64,000 nt of DNA from G965212005 sp965212005 (GCA_965212005.1 OZ243038.1:1674001-1738000), one strand, 5' to 3'; positions 9,001 to 14,821 are shown, counted from the first letter of the stretch. Made by a program: numbers and translations. The notes: generated by a model not told the origin, from the letters alone.

Positions 9001-11309
9001 CGGATGCCGCGGATCCGGGAACGGCAACCCGCCTGACGATCACCGGCCTGGCGGCAGGCACGGCGCATGAGGTTCAGGTGCGCGCCGTCAATGCCGAAGG
9101 TGACGGCCCGTACTCGGTCTCGGGCAGCGGCACGCCGCTGTCGGCTGGCGCGCCGACTGCGTCCATCACCACCACCGCTCCGCTGTCGCTGACCGAGGCC
9201 AACCTGAACGGCGCGATGCTAACGGTAACGCTCAGCAACGCCACCTACATGGGCACGCTGACGACGTCGCAGTTCACGCTGACCGGCACCCCCGGCGCCG
9301 CGACGATCAGTGTCGCATCGGTGACTGCGGTGTCCGGCTCAGATACTCAGGCAGTCCTTGAGCTGTCATACACGGGCACCGACCTCGACAGTGACCTGAA
9401 CCTGAGAGTCGTGGTGGATGCCGCGGCGCACAGCGGCACTAATCCTTTGACCACGGGCGCGGTCGCGGTGGACGACAACGTCGCGCCGGTGATCGTCAAC
9501 CCCGGCCCGCAGAGCTACGTGCAAAACGCGCCGATCACGGCGCTGACGATCACGGTGAACGATGCCGATGGCGACGGCGCCGGCACCTCGCCGACAGTGA
9601 CACTCACGAGCCTGCCAACCGGCCTGGTGTTTGATGGAACCGATCAGGTTACCGGTACGCCCACGGAGTTGGGAGATACAGTGGTGAGCATCACCGCCGA
9701 CGACGGCGTCAATGACAGGGTAACGGCGACCTTTACCATCACGGTCACATCGTCAGGCGGCGCGCTGAGCTTTGGCGGGGCAACCATTGACGCACAGACT
9801 TACACGGTGAACACCGCCATCACCGACCTCACCCTGCCGGTGGTGACCGGCGGCACCGGGCCGTACGGCTACGCCCTGTTGGGCATGCCGTCCGGCCTGA
9901 GCTTTAACGCCATGACCCGGGTACTTTCCGGCACGCCGGACACGGAGCAAGGGGCAACGACCTACACCTACACGGCCACGGATTCGGCCCTGTCGCCCGC
10001 CGCCGTGACGTTGTCGCTGATGATCACAGTGGAGCCTGGGTCTGGGGTCACAGGCGGCCCGCTCGAAGTCGCCCGCAGCGAGGCAATGGAGATGACGCTG
10101 GGCGCCTTTGGCCGGTCGTTTACATCGGGCGCGGTGGAGGTGCTGGGTGAGCGCTTTAGCAGCGGCGCCGGCGGCAGCCAGTTGACGTTTGGCGGTCGCA
10201 CGCTGAGCCTTGAGTCCCTGAGGAACGGGCAGGCCGCGGCCAATGCCGGGGACGAGTCAGACAACCAGCAGCCCGTGCCGGCTGCCGCCGGCGGCCAGCA
10301 GACCTCCGTTGGCGCGCTGTTTGCCGGCAGTGCTTTTCAGCTCAGCCTGAATGAGGGCGACGCCGCCGGCGTGGGCGCCACCACCTTGTGGGCGCGCGGT
10401 TCGGTGGGCAACTATGAGGGCGAGCCTGAAGATGGCTTCCAGTTGGACGGCGATATTGTCTCGGGCTACCTGGGCCTGGACTACCGGGCGAGCCGGCGCA
10501 CATTGGTGGGTGTTGCGGTCTCGCACAGCAGGGGCGATGCGGACTTTAGCAGCGCCGCGATTGCCGATGGCGAGGTGGAGACTGAGCTGACCAGTATCTT
10601 GCCTTACGTGCAGTGGCAGCCGCACGCCGGATTGAGTTTATGGGGCCTGGTGGGCTACGGCCTGGGTGAGTCTGAAATCACCGATAGCGGGGAGAGCAGG
10701 AAAACAGACGTGGAAATGCAAACGGCGGCGCTGGGCGCGCGCGGCAAGCTGTGGTCCGGGGGCCGCGCGGACGTGGCGTTAAAGGCCAGCGCATTGACGG
10801 TTGAGCTCGAGTCAGACAGCGAGCAGAACTTGTCGTCGGTGACCACCCGCGCGCATCGCCTGCGCATGGCGCTGGCAGGCAATCGCCACGGGGTGGCGTC
10901 GGCGCGCGGTGGGCGCTTTGGCCAGCGCTTTGAGCTGGGTCTGCGCTGGGATCTCGGCGACGTCGAGACCGGCGCGGGCGCGGATCTGGGGGCGGGAGTT
11001 GAATACGCCAATCCGCGCAGCGGCACCCGCTTGCGGCTGGACGGGCATTACTTGCTGGTGCACGAGGAATCGGACTTTGAGGCATGGGAGGTAAGCGCGG
11101 AGGTCGGCATAGCCCCGAGTCTGTGGGGTCGTGGTGTGAGGTTCGCGCTGCAGCCGGGCTGGGACAGCGCCGGCGCCCGCCAGCGCATGGTGATGGACTT
11201 TACGGACGTACTGGGCCCGGCCTGGCGAGGCGATGGCCTGAAGCTGGAGCTGTACGGCGAGCATGCCGAGGATCATGAATTCGGCCTGGAGGGGTCTATC
11301 CGCTACTAA
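3..11309 (+). CDS. Giant modular autotransporter-type adhesin (5' end outside window)
   Basis: The reading frame is open from the first bases of the window, so the gene starts upstream and the ATG at 192 is not its start. Reading 5' to 3' there is a putative-Ig (He_PIG-like) module near 60-370, a beta module near 373-700, a Cadherin-like beta-sandwich near 706-1000, then alternating cadherin, fibronectin-III and third-type modules to about 9480, then two more He_PIG-like modules to about 10035. The last ~320 codons (about 10360-11309) look like an autotransporter beta-domain: amphipathic strands, 'LWARGSVG', and a terminal aromatic residue (GSIRY). Cadherin modules keep 'VAEN', 'DFNID', 'TGQLSV' and 'FED'; FN3 modules keep 'PSAPAAPTVTP', 'YDVQYR' and 'VQVRAVNAEGDGPYS'. 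The inferred role is surface display of a long passenger for adhesion or aggregation. The signal peptide would lie outside the window. Confidence 0.9.
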   Translation, partial: TGYAYFVRDSNGLTSSVVGVLIITILEPPPVTFGTTTITPQNYISGTAVNLTLPAATGGYGTLMYAITEPLPDGLTFTAATRVLDGTPTTLQAATPYTYTATDSNPNGANTVQLPFTIAIQPPSAAITSTNPDPLVENTLDGATLTVTLANTAYENPLPANLITLNTEATTAGVTVTAARDSDTQATLTLAFDRTDNDFDDNLDIRVTVPDAVHTGAGNLTTGAVTATAVVESSDATLSVLTLSGGAVLTPAFAAGTLTYTANVANSVAEIMVTPTAADDGATLTVNGDDVNSGTASGAIALTAGMATDIDVLVTAEDRVATQTYTLAVTRAAVPTATISATAPGTLTEATLDGETVTVMLANTEYVPGTLAANLFTVTLSGGATGVSVSAATRTSSVLATLTLAYGGIGIDANTTLGVTVLEAVHTGTGDLDTATIPVTATPPSLPDASFIVPENAAADTDVGTPLMAAEFPSGTQTWAIVSGNDDGDFNIDRATGQLSVVANDSINFEDTASYTLVVSLTIGAATAQATVTVMVSDEIELPSAPAAPTVTPEVESLAVTWTAPDNNGPAITSYDVQYRTGSDAFTLASPGPGTATSLTITGLTAATLYEVQVRAVNAEGDGPYSALGTGTPLAPPTPTATISAPTTAIAEAALSGTELAVTLSNTEYMDAGTLAAAQFTINHGTGASGVTVGNVVRTGNTVATLTLAYTSGIDADTTLGVTVVAAAHTGDDALTTDNTVMVTATPPSLPDATFTVAENTAAATDVGTPLMAAEFPSGTQTWAIVSGNDDGDFNIDRATGQLSVVANDSINFEDTASYTLVVSLTIGAATAQATVTVMVSDEIELPSAPAAPTVTPEVESLAVTWTAPANNGPAITSYDVQYRTGSDAFTLASPGPGTATSLTITGLTAATLYEVQVRAVNAEGDGPYSALGTGTPMAPPTLTATISAPTTAIAEAALSGTTLAVTLSNTEYVGTLAAVQFTINHGTGASGVTVSNVVRTGNTVATLTLAYTSGIDADTTLGVTVVAAAHIGDDALTTDNTVMVTATAPSLPDATFTVAENTAAATDVGTPLMAAEFPSGTQTWAIVSGNDDGDFAIDAVTGQLSVAANDSINFEDTESYTLVVSLTIGTAMAQATVTVTVSDEIELPSAPAAPTVTPEVESLAVTWTAPDNNGPAITSYDVRYRVGSTGAYTDAADPGTATSLTITGLTASTLYEVQVRAVNAEGDGPYSAPGSGTPLPPTAPSLPEATFDVAENADANATVGAPLVPANFPSGTQAWAIVSGNTGNDFAIDPVTGQLSVVAADSINFEDTASYTLMVSLTIGAATAQATVTVMVSDENEVPSAPAAPTVTPEVESLAVAWTAPANRGPAITGYDVRYRVGSTGAYTDAADPGTATSLTITGLTASTLYEVQVRAVNAEGDGPYSAPGSGTPLPPTAPSLPEATFDVAENADANATVGAPLVPANFPSGTQAWAIVSGNTGNDFAIDPVTGQLSVVAADSINFEDTASYTLMVSLTIGAATAQATVTVMVSDENEVPSAPAAPTVTPEVESLAVAWTAPANRGPAITGYDVRYRVGSTGAYTDAADPGTATSLTITGLTASTLYEVQVRAVNAEGDGPYSAPGSGTPLPPTAPSLPEATFDVAENADANATVGAPLVPANFPSGTQAWAIVSGNTGNDFAIDPVTGQLSVVAADSINFEDTASYTLMVSLTIGAATAQATVTVMVSDENEVPSAPAAPTVTPEVESLNVSWTAPANSGPAITGYDVQYRTGSDAFTLASPGPGTATSLTITGLTAATLYEVQVRAVNAEGDGPYSALGTGTPLAPPTPTATISAPTTAIAEAALSGTELAVTLSNTEYMDAGTLAAAQFTINHGTGASGVTVGNVVRTSPTVATLMLAYTSGIDADTTLGVTVVAAAHIGDDALTTDNTVMVTATPPSLAGATFIVLENTAAATDVGTPLMAAEFPSGTQAWAIVSGNDGGDFNIDTATGQLSVVANDSINFEDTESYTLVVSLTIGTAMAQATVTVTVSDEIELPSAPAAPTVTPEVESLNVSWTAPDNNGPAITGYDVEYRLSSLAPSGAYTDAGHSGTTPGITITGLTGGVEYQVQVRAVNAEGDGPYSALGTGTPLAPPTPTATISAPTTAIAEAALSGTELAVTLSNTEYMDAGTLAAAQFTINHGTGASGVTVGNVVRTSPTVATLMLAYTSGIDADTTLGVTVVAAAHTGDDALTTDNTVMVTATPPSLAGATFIVLENTAAATDVGTPLMAAEFPSGTQTWAIVSGNTGGDFAIDPVTGQLSVVAADSINFEDTASYTLMVSLTIGTATAQATVTVMVSDEDEPPLAPAAPTVTPEVESLAVAWTAPDNNGPAITGYDVEYRLSSSAPSGAYTDAGHSGTTLGITITGLTGGVEYQVRVRAVNAEGNGSYSPLGTGTPLAPPTLTATISAPTTAIAEAALSGTELVVTLSNTEYVGTLAAVQFTINHGTGASGVTVGNVVRTGNTVATLMLAYTSGIDADTTLGVTVVAAAHTGDDALTTDNTVMVTATAPSLAGATFSVAENATAATTVGTPLMAAEFPSGTQIWAIVSGNDDGDFNIDTATGQLSVAANDSINFEDTASYTLMVSLTIGTAMAQATVTVMVSDENEPPLAPAAPTVTPAVESLAVAWTAPANSGPAITGYDVEYRLSSSAPSGAYTDAGHSGTTPGITITGLTGGVEYQVRVRAVNAEGNGSYSPLGTGTPLAPLTPTATISAPTTAIAEAALSGTELVVTLSNTEYVGTLAAAQFTINHGTGASGVTVGNVVRTGNTVATLTLAYTSGIDADTTLGVTVAAAAHTGDDALTTDNMVMVTATPPSLPDATFSVAENATAATTVGTPLMAAEFPSGTQIWAIVSGNDDGDFNIDTATGQLSVAANDSINFEDTASYTLMVSLTIGTAMAQATVTVMVSDENEPPLAPAAPTVTPAVESLAVAWTAPANSGPAITGYDVRYRVGSTGAYTDAADPGTATRLTITGLAAGTAHEVQVRAVNAEGDGPYSVSGSGTPLSAGAPTASITTTAPLSLTEANLNGAMLTVTLSNATYMGTLTTSQFTLTGTPGAATISVASVTAVSGSDTQAVLELSYTGTDLDSDLNLRVVVDAAAHSGTNPLTTGAVAVDDNVAPVIVNPGPQSYVQNAPITALTITVNDADGDGAGTSPTVTLTSLPTGLVFDGTDQVTGTPTELGDTVVSITADDGVNDRVTATFTITVTSSGGALSFGGATIDAQTYTVNTAITDLTLPVVTGGTGPYGYALLGMPSGLSFNAMTRVLSGTPDTEQGATTYTYTATDSALSPAAVTLSLMITVEPGSGVTGGPLEVARSEAMEMTLGAFGRSFTSGAVEVLGERFSSGAGGSQLTFGGRTLSLESLRNGQAAANAGDESDNQQPVPAAAGGQQTSVGALFAGSAFQLSLNEGDAAGVGATTLWARGSVGNYEGEPEDGFQLDGDIVSGYLGLDYRASRRTLVGVAVSHSRGDADFSSAAIADGEVETELTSILPYVQWQPHAGLSLWGLVGYGLGESEITDSGESRKTDVEMQTAALGARGKLWSGGRADVALKASALTVELESDSEQNLSSVTTRAHRLRMALAGNRHGVASARGGRFGQRFELGLRWDLGDVETGAGADLGAGVEYANPRSGTRLRLDGHYLLVHEESDFEAWEVSAEVGIAPSLWGRGVRFALQPGWDSAGARQRMVMDFTDVLGPAWRGDGLKLELYGEHAEDHEFGLEGSIRY
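1330..9150 (+). repeat. Cadherin / FN3 / third-module super-repeat array
   Basis: Within the adhesin gene, a cadherin-like module (about 100 codons), an FN3 module (about 90 codons) and a third beta-rich module (about 108 codons) recur as a unit of roughly 909-921 bp. Corresponding points fall at 1838 and 2750, then 5411, 6332, 7247 and 8162. Units between about 3450 and 5235 lack the third module. About ten cadherin and ten FN3 modules are present. Copies are highly similar at the DNA level, which points to expansion by recombination. The spacing is in-frame protein repetition, not CRISPR. Confidence 0.85.
3566..5235 (+). repeat. Near-perfect 585-bp tandem repeat, about 2.9 copies
   Basis: A cadherin+FN3 unit of exactly 585 bp (195 codons) is repeated in tandem. 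Identical sequence recurs at offsets of 585 (for example 3649, 4234 and 4819), and I saw no mismatch between copies by eye. The left edge is set by a C/A difference near 3562 versus 4147. The right edge is where copy three diverges at about 5236 (change to 'LNVSW'). Because 585 is a multiple of three, copy-number changes keep the frame. Confidence 0.85.
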
Positions 11310-11328
11310 GGCCGGCTGGCCGGCACGG

Positions 11329-11480
11329 CACCCCCCTTGCCCCCTTGTCAGGGGGGTTAGCCCGGTACGCCGCCGCACCCCCTGACAAGGGGGGCAGGGG
11401 GTTAGCCCGGTACGCCAACGCACCCCCCACCCCCTGACAAGGGGGGCACAGGGGGGGTTAGCTTGGTACGTCGGCGCGCA
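11329..11480. repeat. Three GC-rich tandem hairpin repeats after the adhesin
   Basis: Three units of about 45-57 bp begin at 11329, 11376 and 11421. Each has a C-run, a six-base centre and a G-run able to form a hairpin, followed by a shared tail 'GTTAGCccGGTACGcc'. The centre is TTGTCA in unit one and its reverse complement TGACAA in units two and three. They start 20 bp after the adhesin stop codon. They could act as a two-way transcription barrier, but there is no clear U-tract. The runs of five or more G might also form quadruplexes. Confidence 0.7.
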
Positions 11481-12212
11481 CTGCGTCATTATGTGGCTTG
11501 GCAACGGTAGCCGTGTCGGTTATAAAACCACGGTCATTGTAAAACTGACGCGGGTATACCGGGAGTAATGATGATGCTGTGGAAAATGTTTTTGCCGTAT
11601 GGATGCCAACCGTCCGCGAAGGCCGGTCTGATGTCGGCGTTTACCTCGCTGTCCGGATGGGTGGGTTGCCGCTCCCGCCGTTTCCCGCTTTTGCCGGACA
11701 GTGGCCGCCTGTGCCCCCTCGGGCGGGCAATGGGTTTTTCTCCCCCCCGCACAAACCGGGGGCACGGCCATGAGTGCCGCTCCCGCCATTGCGTGTAGCC
11801 CCAAGGGCGCCTGTCCGGCACCATCCACACCCTCCGACCTTGTCCCCCAATGACTGAAGCAATCGCATTCGATACGCACAAGTTCATTAAGAACTTGACT
11901 GAACACGGCTTTACCGAAGAAGACGGTCGGACAGCAGTCGGAGCAATCCCCAGCACGCTGGGCGCCAGAATTATTGCAAGCGCCGTATTTTTGGACTTTG
12001 GGATCGTTGATGCCATTACAGACAAACACCGCAAATACCCGGATAGTTTTGTCGTTCCAATTCAGAAATAATCCGCAACGGCTTGACACTCTTGCGCTGA
12101 TAGTCGCTGACGATTACACGCGGGTTTCAGTAACCTCAGAGTTGCGCCCACCGTCCGCCGTTTCTTATTTGTCCTCAATGTTGCCTCTAACGGTCAGGTG
12201 GCGGCTGTAGGC
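11481..12212. other. Intergenic stretch with no convincing full gene
   Basis: Apart from the short ORF at 11850-12071, I see no supported gene here. Both strands carry open frames across 11530-12090, but their translations are rich in Arg, Pro and Ser and do not resemble a known protein. The stretch looks like degraded or recombined sequence between the adhesin and the AT-rich islet genes. Confidence 0.5.
11850..12071 (+). CDS. Small ORF with DUF1640-like N-terminus, probably a fragment
   Basis: The frame encodes 73 residues beginning 'MTEAIAFDTHKFIKNLTEHG'. This resembles the start of small DUF1640/CCDC90-like coiled-coil proteins, which normally continue into a long helix and a C-terminal membrane segment. 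After residue ~24 the similarity stops and an unrelated tail ('DFGIVDAITDKHRKYPDSF') follows, with no coiled coil or membrane helix. The simplest reading is a truncated or chimeric remnant. A related intact-looking small protein lies at 14368-14595. No strong ribosome binding site was seen. Confidence 0.3.
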   Translation: MTEAIAFDTHKFIKNLTEHGFTEEDGRTAVGAIPSTLGARIIASAVFLDFGIVDAITDKHRKYPDSFVVPIQK

Positions 12213-12374
12213 ATGACGCAGAAAAACCAGCACCATGACATGATAGAGGTACCTATCGAGTCGAACAGCTATGTGATATGTGAAAAGACTTTGCAGTTTA
12301 TTGAAGAGCTACAGAGAGTGTCAGGCAGGCCAGGTTCAATGATTCCTACCGATTTTAATTGGCATAATATTTAG
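12213..12374 (+). CDS. Hypothetical 53-residue protein upstream of the DUF7002 gene
   Basis: An ATG at 12213 opens a 53-codon frame ending with TAG at 12372-12374, 13 bases before the GTG of the next gene. The frame stays open upstream to a TGA at 12108-12110, so an earlier start such as GTG 12198 is possible. The product is polar, with a short helix-like segment 'EKTLQFIEELQRVSG'. I do not recognise the family. Tight spacing and shared AT-rich composition suggest co-transcription with the downstream gene, possibly as the small partner of a toxin-antitoxin-like pair. That role is inference only. Confidence 0.4.
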   Translation: MTQKNQHHDMIEVPIESNSYVICEKTLQFIEELQRVSGRPGSMIPTDFNWHNI

Positions 12375-12387
12375 ATCGGAGAAATTG

Positions 12388-13062
12388 GTGAATCATTCAG
12401 AATTAGATGAATTGTTGAATCTTTACCCATGTCTTTTCCACATGGCAGAACGTGACGCCTGGAGGAGTGGAATAAAAGAACATGGCCTCCTTAGCACTTC
12501 GTCGTTATTGGATTTGTATGGAAGGCATGGTAAGGAACGATTTTCTATAGAATCCAAGCATAGGAAAGAAATCATCACAATGGATGCTCCTGGATTGAAT
12601 GCTGTAAAAATTCGTGACCAAAAACCGATGGATGATAGTGGACTATTACGCTGCCTTCCACATGATATATCCCCTCAACAGTGGTATGAATTCCTGAATC
12701 AGAAAGTATTCTTCTGGATGACAAGAGATCGTCTGCATAAACTATCCAATGCCAGGGCTTATCGCTCGACTGAGCATGAAGTGCTGATTTTGAATTCTCG
12801 TAAAATTGTTGAAGCATATAGTAAAAAAATATGGTTATGCCCATACAATAGTGGTTGCACCAAACCATTCCCTCATCCACGAAGTTACTCAATTTTTTCT
12901 CGGATTGAAGATTATCCGTATCAAGAATGGCGATGTAAACGAGGTAGATCTGGAGATATAGTTGTTGAATTATGTATTGACGGTGGTGTTTCTAATATCG
13001 TTGACTTTGTAGAACATGGTTATGTTATACGTGGAACAGAGAAAATCTCAGACATAATTTGA
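12388..13062 (+). CDS. DUF7002-like protein, possible DarT-type ADP-ribosyltransferase fold
   Basis: The GTG at 12388 is preferred because GGAGA at 12378-12382 lies five bases upstream; TTG 12385 is the alternative. The product is 224 residues. It shows an N-terminal 'YPCLFHMAE' and 'HGLLSTSSLLDLY', a central 'NQKVFFWMT', then 'NSG' and 'PYQEWRCKR', and a late 'DIVVELCID' with Glu near residue 194. This layout matches what I recall of the DUF7002 family. It also recalls DarT-like ADP-ribosyltransferases: an early His before 'HGLLS' and a C-terminal catalytic Glu. The function is not established here. Base composition is strikingly low in GC (21 G/C in 12541-12600) against GC-rich neighbours, which indicates horizontal transfer. 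A 53-residue ORF precedes it and a VapB-like antitoxin follows. Confidence 0.75.
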   Translation: MNHSELDELLNLYPCLFHMAERDAWRSGIKEHGLLSTSSLLDLYGRHGKERFSIESKHRKEIITMDAPGLNAVKIRDQKPMDDSGLLRCLPHDISPQQWYEFLNQKVFFWMTRDRLHKLSNARAYRSTEHEVLILNSRKIVEAYSKKIWLCPYNSGCTKPFPHPRSYSIFSRIEDYPYQEWRCKRGRSGDIVVELCIDGGVSNIVDFVEHGYVIRGTEKISDII

Positions 13063-13086
13063 ATCATGTATTACTGTAAATTTACG

Positions 13087-13269
13087 ATGCAATGTACTAT
13101 CCATATTGATGAAAAGTTGTTGCTACAGGCACAACAACTGACAGGGATAAAGGAACAGTCGGCACTCGTCGAGGAAGGACTGCGCGCGCTGATTGAGCGC
13201 GAAAGTGCCCGGCGGTTGGCACGGCTGGGCGGAACGGAACCACAGTTGCGACCCATCCCCCGGCGATAA
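13087..13269 (+). CDS. VapB-like type II antitoxin, no toxin partner
   Basis: This encodes a 60-residue protein. 'CTIHIDEKLLLQAQQLTG' forms a ribbon-helix-helix-like DNA-binding N-terminus, and the C-terminal arm 'ESARRLARLGG..P' is typical of VapB antitoxins that neutralise PIN-domain VapC ribonucleases. I place the start at ATG 13087; an in-frame ATG at 13066 would add seven atypical residues. No vapC follows: the next 60 bp hold no PIN-domain start ('VDTSVW'-like), and the sequence runs into an hsdR remnant. It therefore looks like an orphan antitoxin left by deletion, or one acting elsewhere in the genome. Confidence 0.7.
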   Translation: MQCTIHIDEKLLLQAQQLTGIKEQSALVEEGLRALIERESARRLARLGGTEPQLRPIPRR

Positions 13270-13328
13270 TCGGAACTGGAATGATTCGGGCGGGCGTCTT
13301 TACCCGGCTACTTACCCGTGCGGTATAA

Positions 13329-13717
13329 GCAAAATGCCCCGGCTCTTTCACCGAAGACACCCTCGTTCCACAAATCACCGCCGACTACCTGGAACAGCAA
13401 CTCGACTGGGAGTCGGTTTACGCCTATAACCACGAGGACTTCGGCCCGGGCAGCCTGCTGGGTCATGCCTCCGACCGTGAAGTGGTGCTGACGCGCATCC
13501 TGCGTGAGAAACTGGTTGAGTTTAATCCCGATCTACCCGATGCGGCCTATGACGACGCGGTACGGCAGATTACGACCGCCGTGGCCTCGCAAAATCTTGT
13601 AACCGTCAATCGTGAGAAGTACGACTTGATGCGTGACGGTGTGCAGGTCGGTTTTCAGGATGACAAGGGGGACGGTGGCGGGTGTTTGATTTTGATGCGC
13701 AGGAGAACAATCACTTT
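13329..13717 (+). pseudogene. hsdR: Remnant of type I restriction subunit HsdR (N-terminal part)
   Basis: The frame from 13329 reads 'SFTEDTLVPQITADYLEQ', 'GPGSLLGHASDREVVLTR', 'NREKYDLMRDGVQVGFQDD'. These match the N-terminal nuclease-side region of HsdR proteins of type I restriction systems. At about 13665-13675 the similarity shifts to another frame ('VFDFDAQENNHF') and is lost soon after 13717. No proper start codon is visible and the helicase motor is absent. This is a decayed, frameshifted fragment that should make no functional restriction enzyme. Neither hsdM nor hsdS is present nearby. Confidence 0.75.
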
Positions 13718-13840
13718 CCAGGCAGAACCGCGATCAATGCTCATAAACCAGCGCAATGCACGGGAGTTATACGGCGCTTCTCCCGCGGTCGGGTCGGACA
13801 AGTTAACCCCGTGCGGGAGAAAAGGGATATCCACTTGGCC

Positions 13841-14371
13841 ATGCCCCCGATCGACAAGCAAGGTCTTAGCTACAAGCGCATGTACTCCGGGCCGACGCAG
13901 GGGGCAGCCGCGGAGAAGATGCGCAAGTTGCAACAGAGCTATGCCGCCGCGCTGGGGGGCGTGGGGCCGCGAATGGCGCGCCCAGGTAGAACGAAGCGCA
14001 CCTACCAACACACCGGGGTCAACGGCTGGTGTGCGCTCAAGGCGGAGACGGCGGCACGCAAGGAGCAAGAGCAGCGCCTACAGCGTGAGTGCGAGGCATG
14101 GGCCAGTGCCTGGAAGCAGAGCGCAGCAGCCTGGCTGGAGCAGTACCAGGCGCGTGCCAACGAATGGCTGGAGCTGGCATCGCAAGAGCGGGGCGAGGAC
14201 TTCATCCGCGGGATCAACCGGCATCTTCAGGCGTACAAGGATGCCGTGGCACAGCAGGCGAGCGAGGCGCTGAAGACGGCACGGTCCGCGCTGGGCCAGG
14301 CGCTGCACCGGTTCATCCAGGCGGTGCAGGCCGAGCTCAACGAGCCGGAGGAGGAGGACCTGGAGCCTTAG
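13841..14371 (+). CDS. Hypothetical helical/coiled-coil protein, 176 residues
   Basis: I do not recognise this protein. From ATG 13841 it begins 'MPPIDKQGLSYKRMYSGPTQ'. It has a basic middle ('PGRTKRTYQ'), then long Ala/Glu/Gln-rich amphipathic helices from about residue 75 onward, and an acidic C-terminus ('EEEDLEP'). No signal peptide or membrane segment is visible. The same frame is open upstream through the hsdR remnant to about 13670, so the true start is uncertain and no strong ribosome binding site was found. Its stop overlaps by four bases with the stop of the opposite-strand gene at 14368. Confidence 0.45.
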   Translation: MPPIDKQGLSYKRMYSGPTQGAAAEKMRKLQQSYAAALGGVGPRMARPGRTKRTYQHTGVNGWCALKAETAARKEQEQRLQRECEAWASAWKQSAAAWLEQYQARANEWLELASQERGEDFIRGINRHLQAYKDAVAQQASEALKTARSALGQALHRFIQAVQAELNEPEEEDLEP

Positions 14372-14595
14372 TCGAACAGGTACATCAAGACCGTAAACAC
14401 CGCCGCCAAAAGCCCCACAGCCACGCCCAGGGCGTTGAGGATGAAGCGCTGCAGGCGCAGCTCCAGCTCGACGAGATCGGTCTTGGTGACCAGTTCGCCC
14501 TGGGGCGGCGCCGCGACCGCGGCCGCCCGGGCCTTCTCCTCGGACACCCCGGCCTCCCGCAAGGCGTCGTAAAGCTCAGATTGCATCGTAGTCAT
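14368..14595 (-). CDS. Small DUF1640-like protein with C-terminal membrane helix
   Basis: This encodes 75 residues starting 'MTTMQSELYDALREAGVSEE', followed by an Ala-rich stretch, 'LVTKTDLVELELRLQRFI' as a short amphipathic helix, and a single hydrophobic C-terminal segment ('LGVAVGLLAAVFTVLMYLF'). This matches the plan of small tail-anchored coiled-coil proteins of the DUF1640-like group, which are often found near mobile or restriction loci. The function is unknown. It converges on the preceding gene with overlapping stop codons. A 14-bp perfect palindrome (CCCCTGGCCAGGGG, 14613-14626) lies just upstream of its start. Confidence 0.6.
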   Translation of the reverse strand: MTTMQSELYDALREAGVSEEKARAAAVAAPPQGELVTKTDLVELELRLQRFILNALGVAVGLLAAVFTVLMYLFD

Positions 14596-14672
14596 CCCGT
14601 CAGTTTACCCTACCCCTGGCCAGGGGGGGAAAATCGATTCTCGCGCAATTCTCGCGCCCGGATTTGAGTATA

Positions 14673-14821
14673 CGGACGGATTCCCGGAAATTCCGGCCGG
14701 AAATCGCCATCGCCAGATCAATCGCCCCGCCGCCGACCGGCGCGGACTGCCCGGCTCCCACGTCGGCGCAGGATGAACTTCGGACCCGTGAGGGTGAGAT
14801 CAAACTGGTCGTCCACTAGGA
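14673..14821. repeat. 149-bp direct repeat, copy 1
   Basis: This copy matches 15059-15207 with only three substitutions (C/A, C/T, A/C) at an exact offset of 386 bp. It contains the 12-bp palindrome TTCCGGCCGGAA near its left end. No target-site duplication or terminal inverted repeat was identified. Confidence 0.85.

Noticed and set aside
1330..9150. Regular spacing that might suggest a CRISPR array
   Set aside because: Units are 585-921 bp, in frame, and encode protein modules; there are no short repeats with unique spacers.
11534..12034. 166-codon frame on the minus strand
   Set aside because: No domain, no ribosome site, and a Pro/Arg/Ser-biased translation; several frames are open here because of composition.
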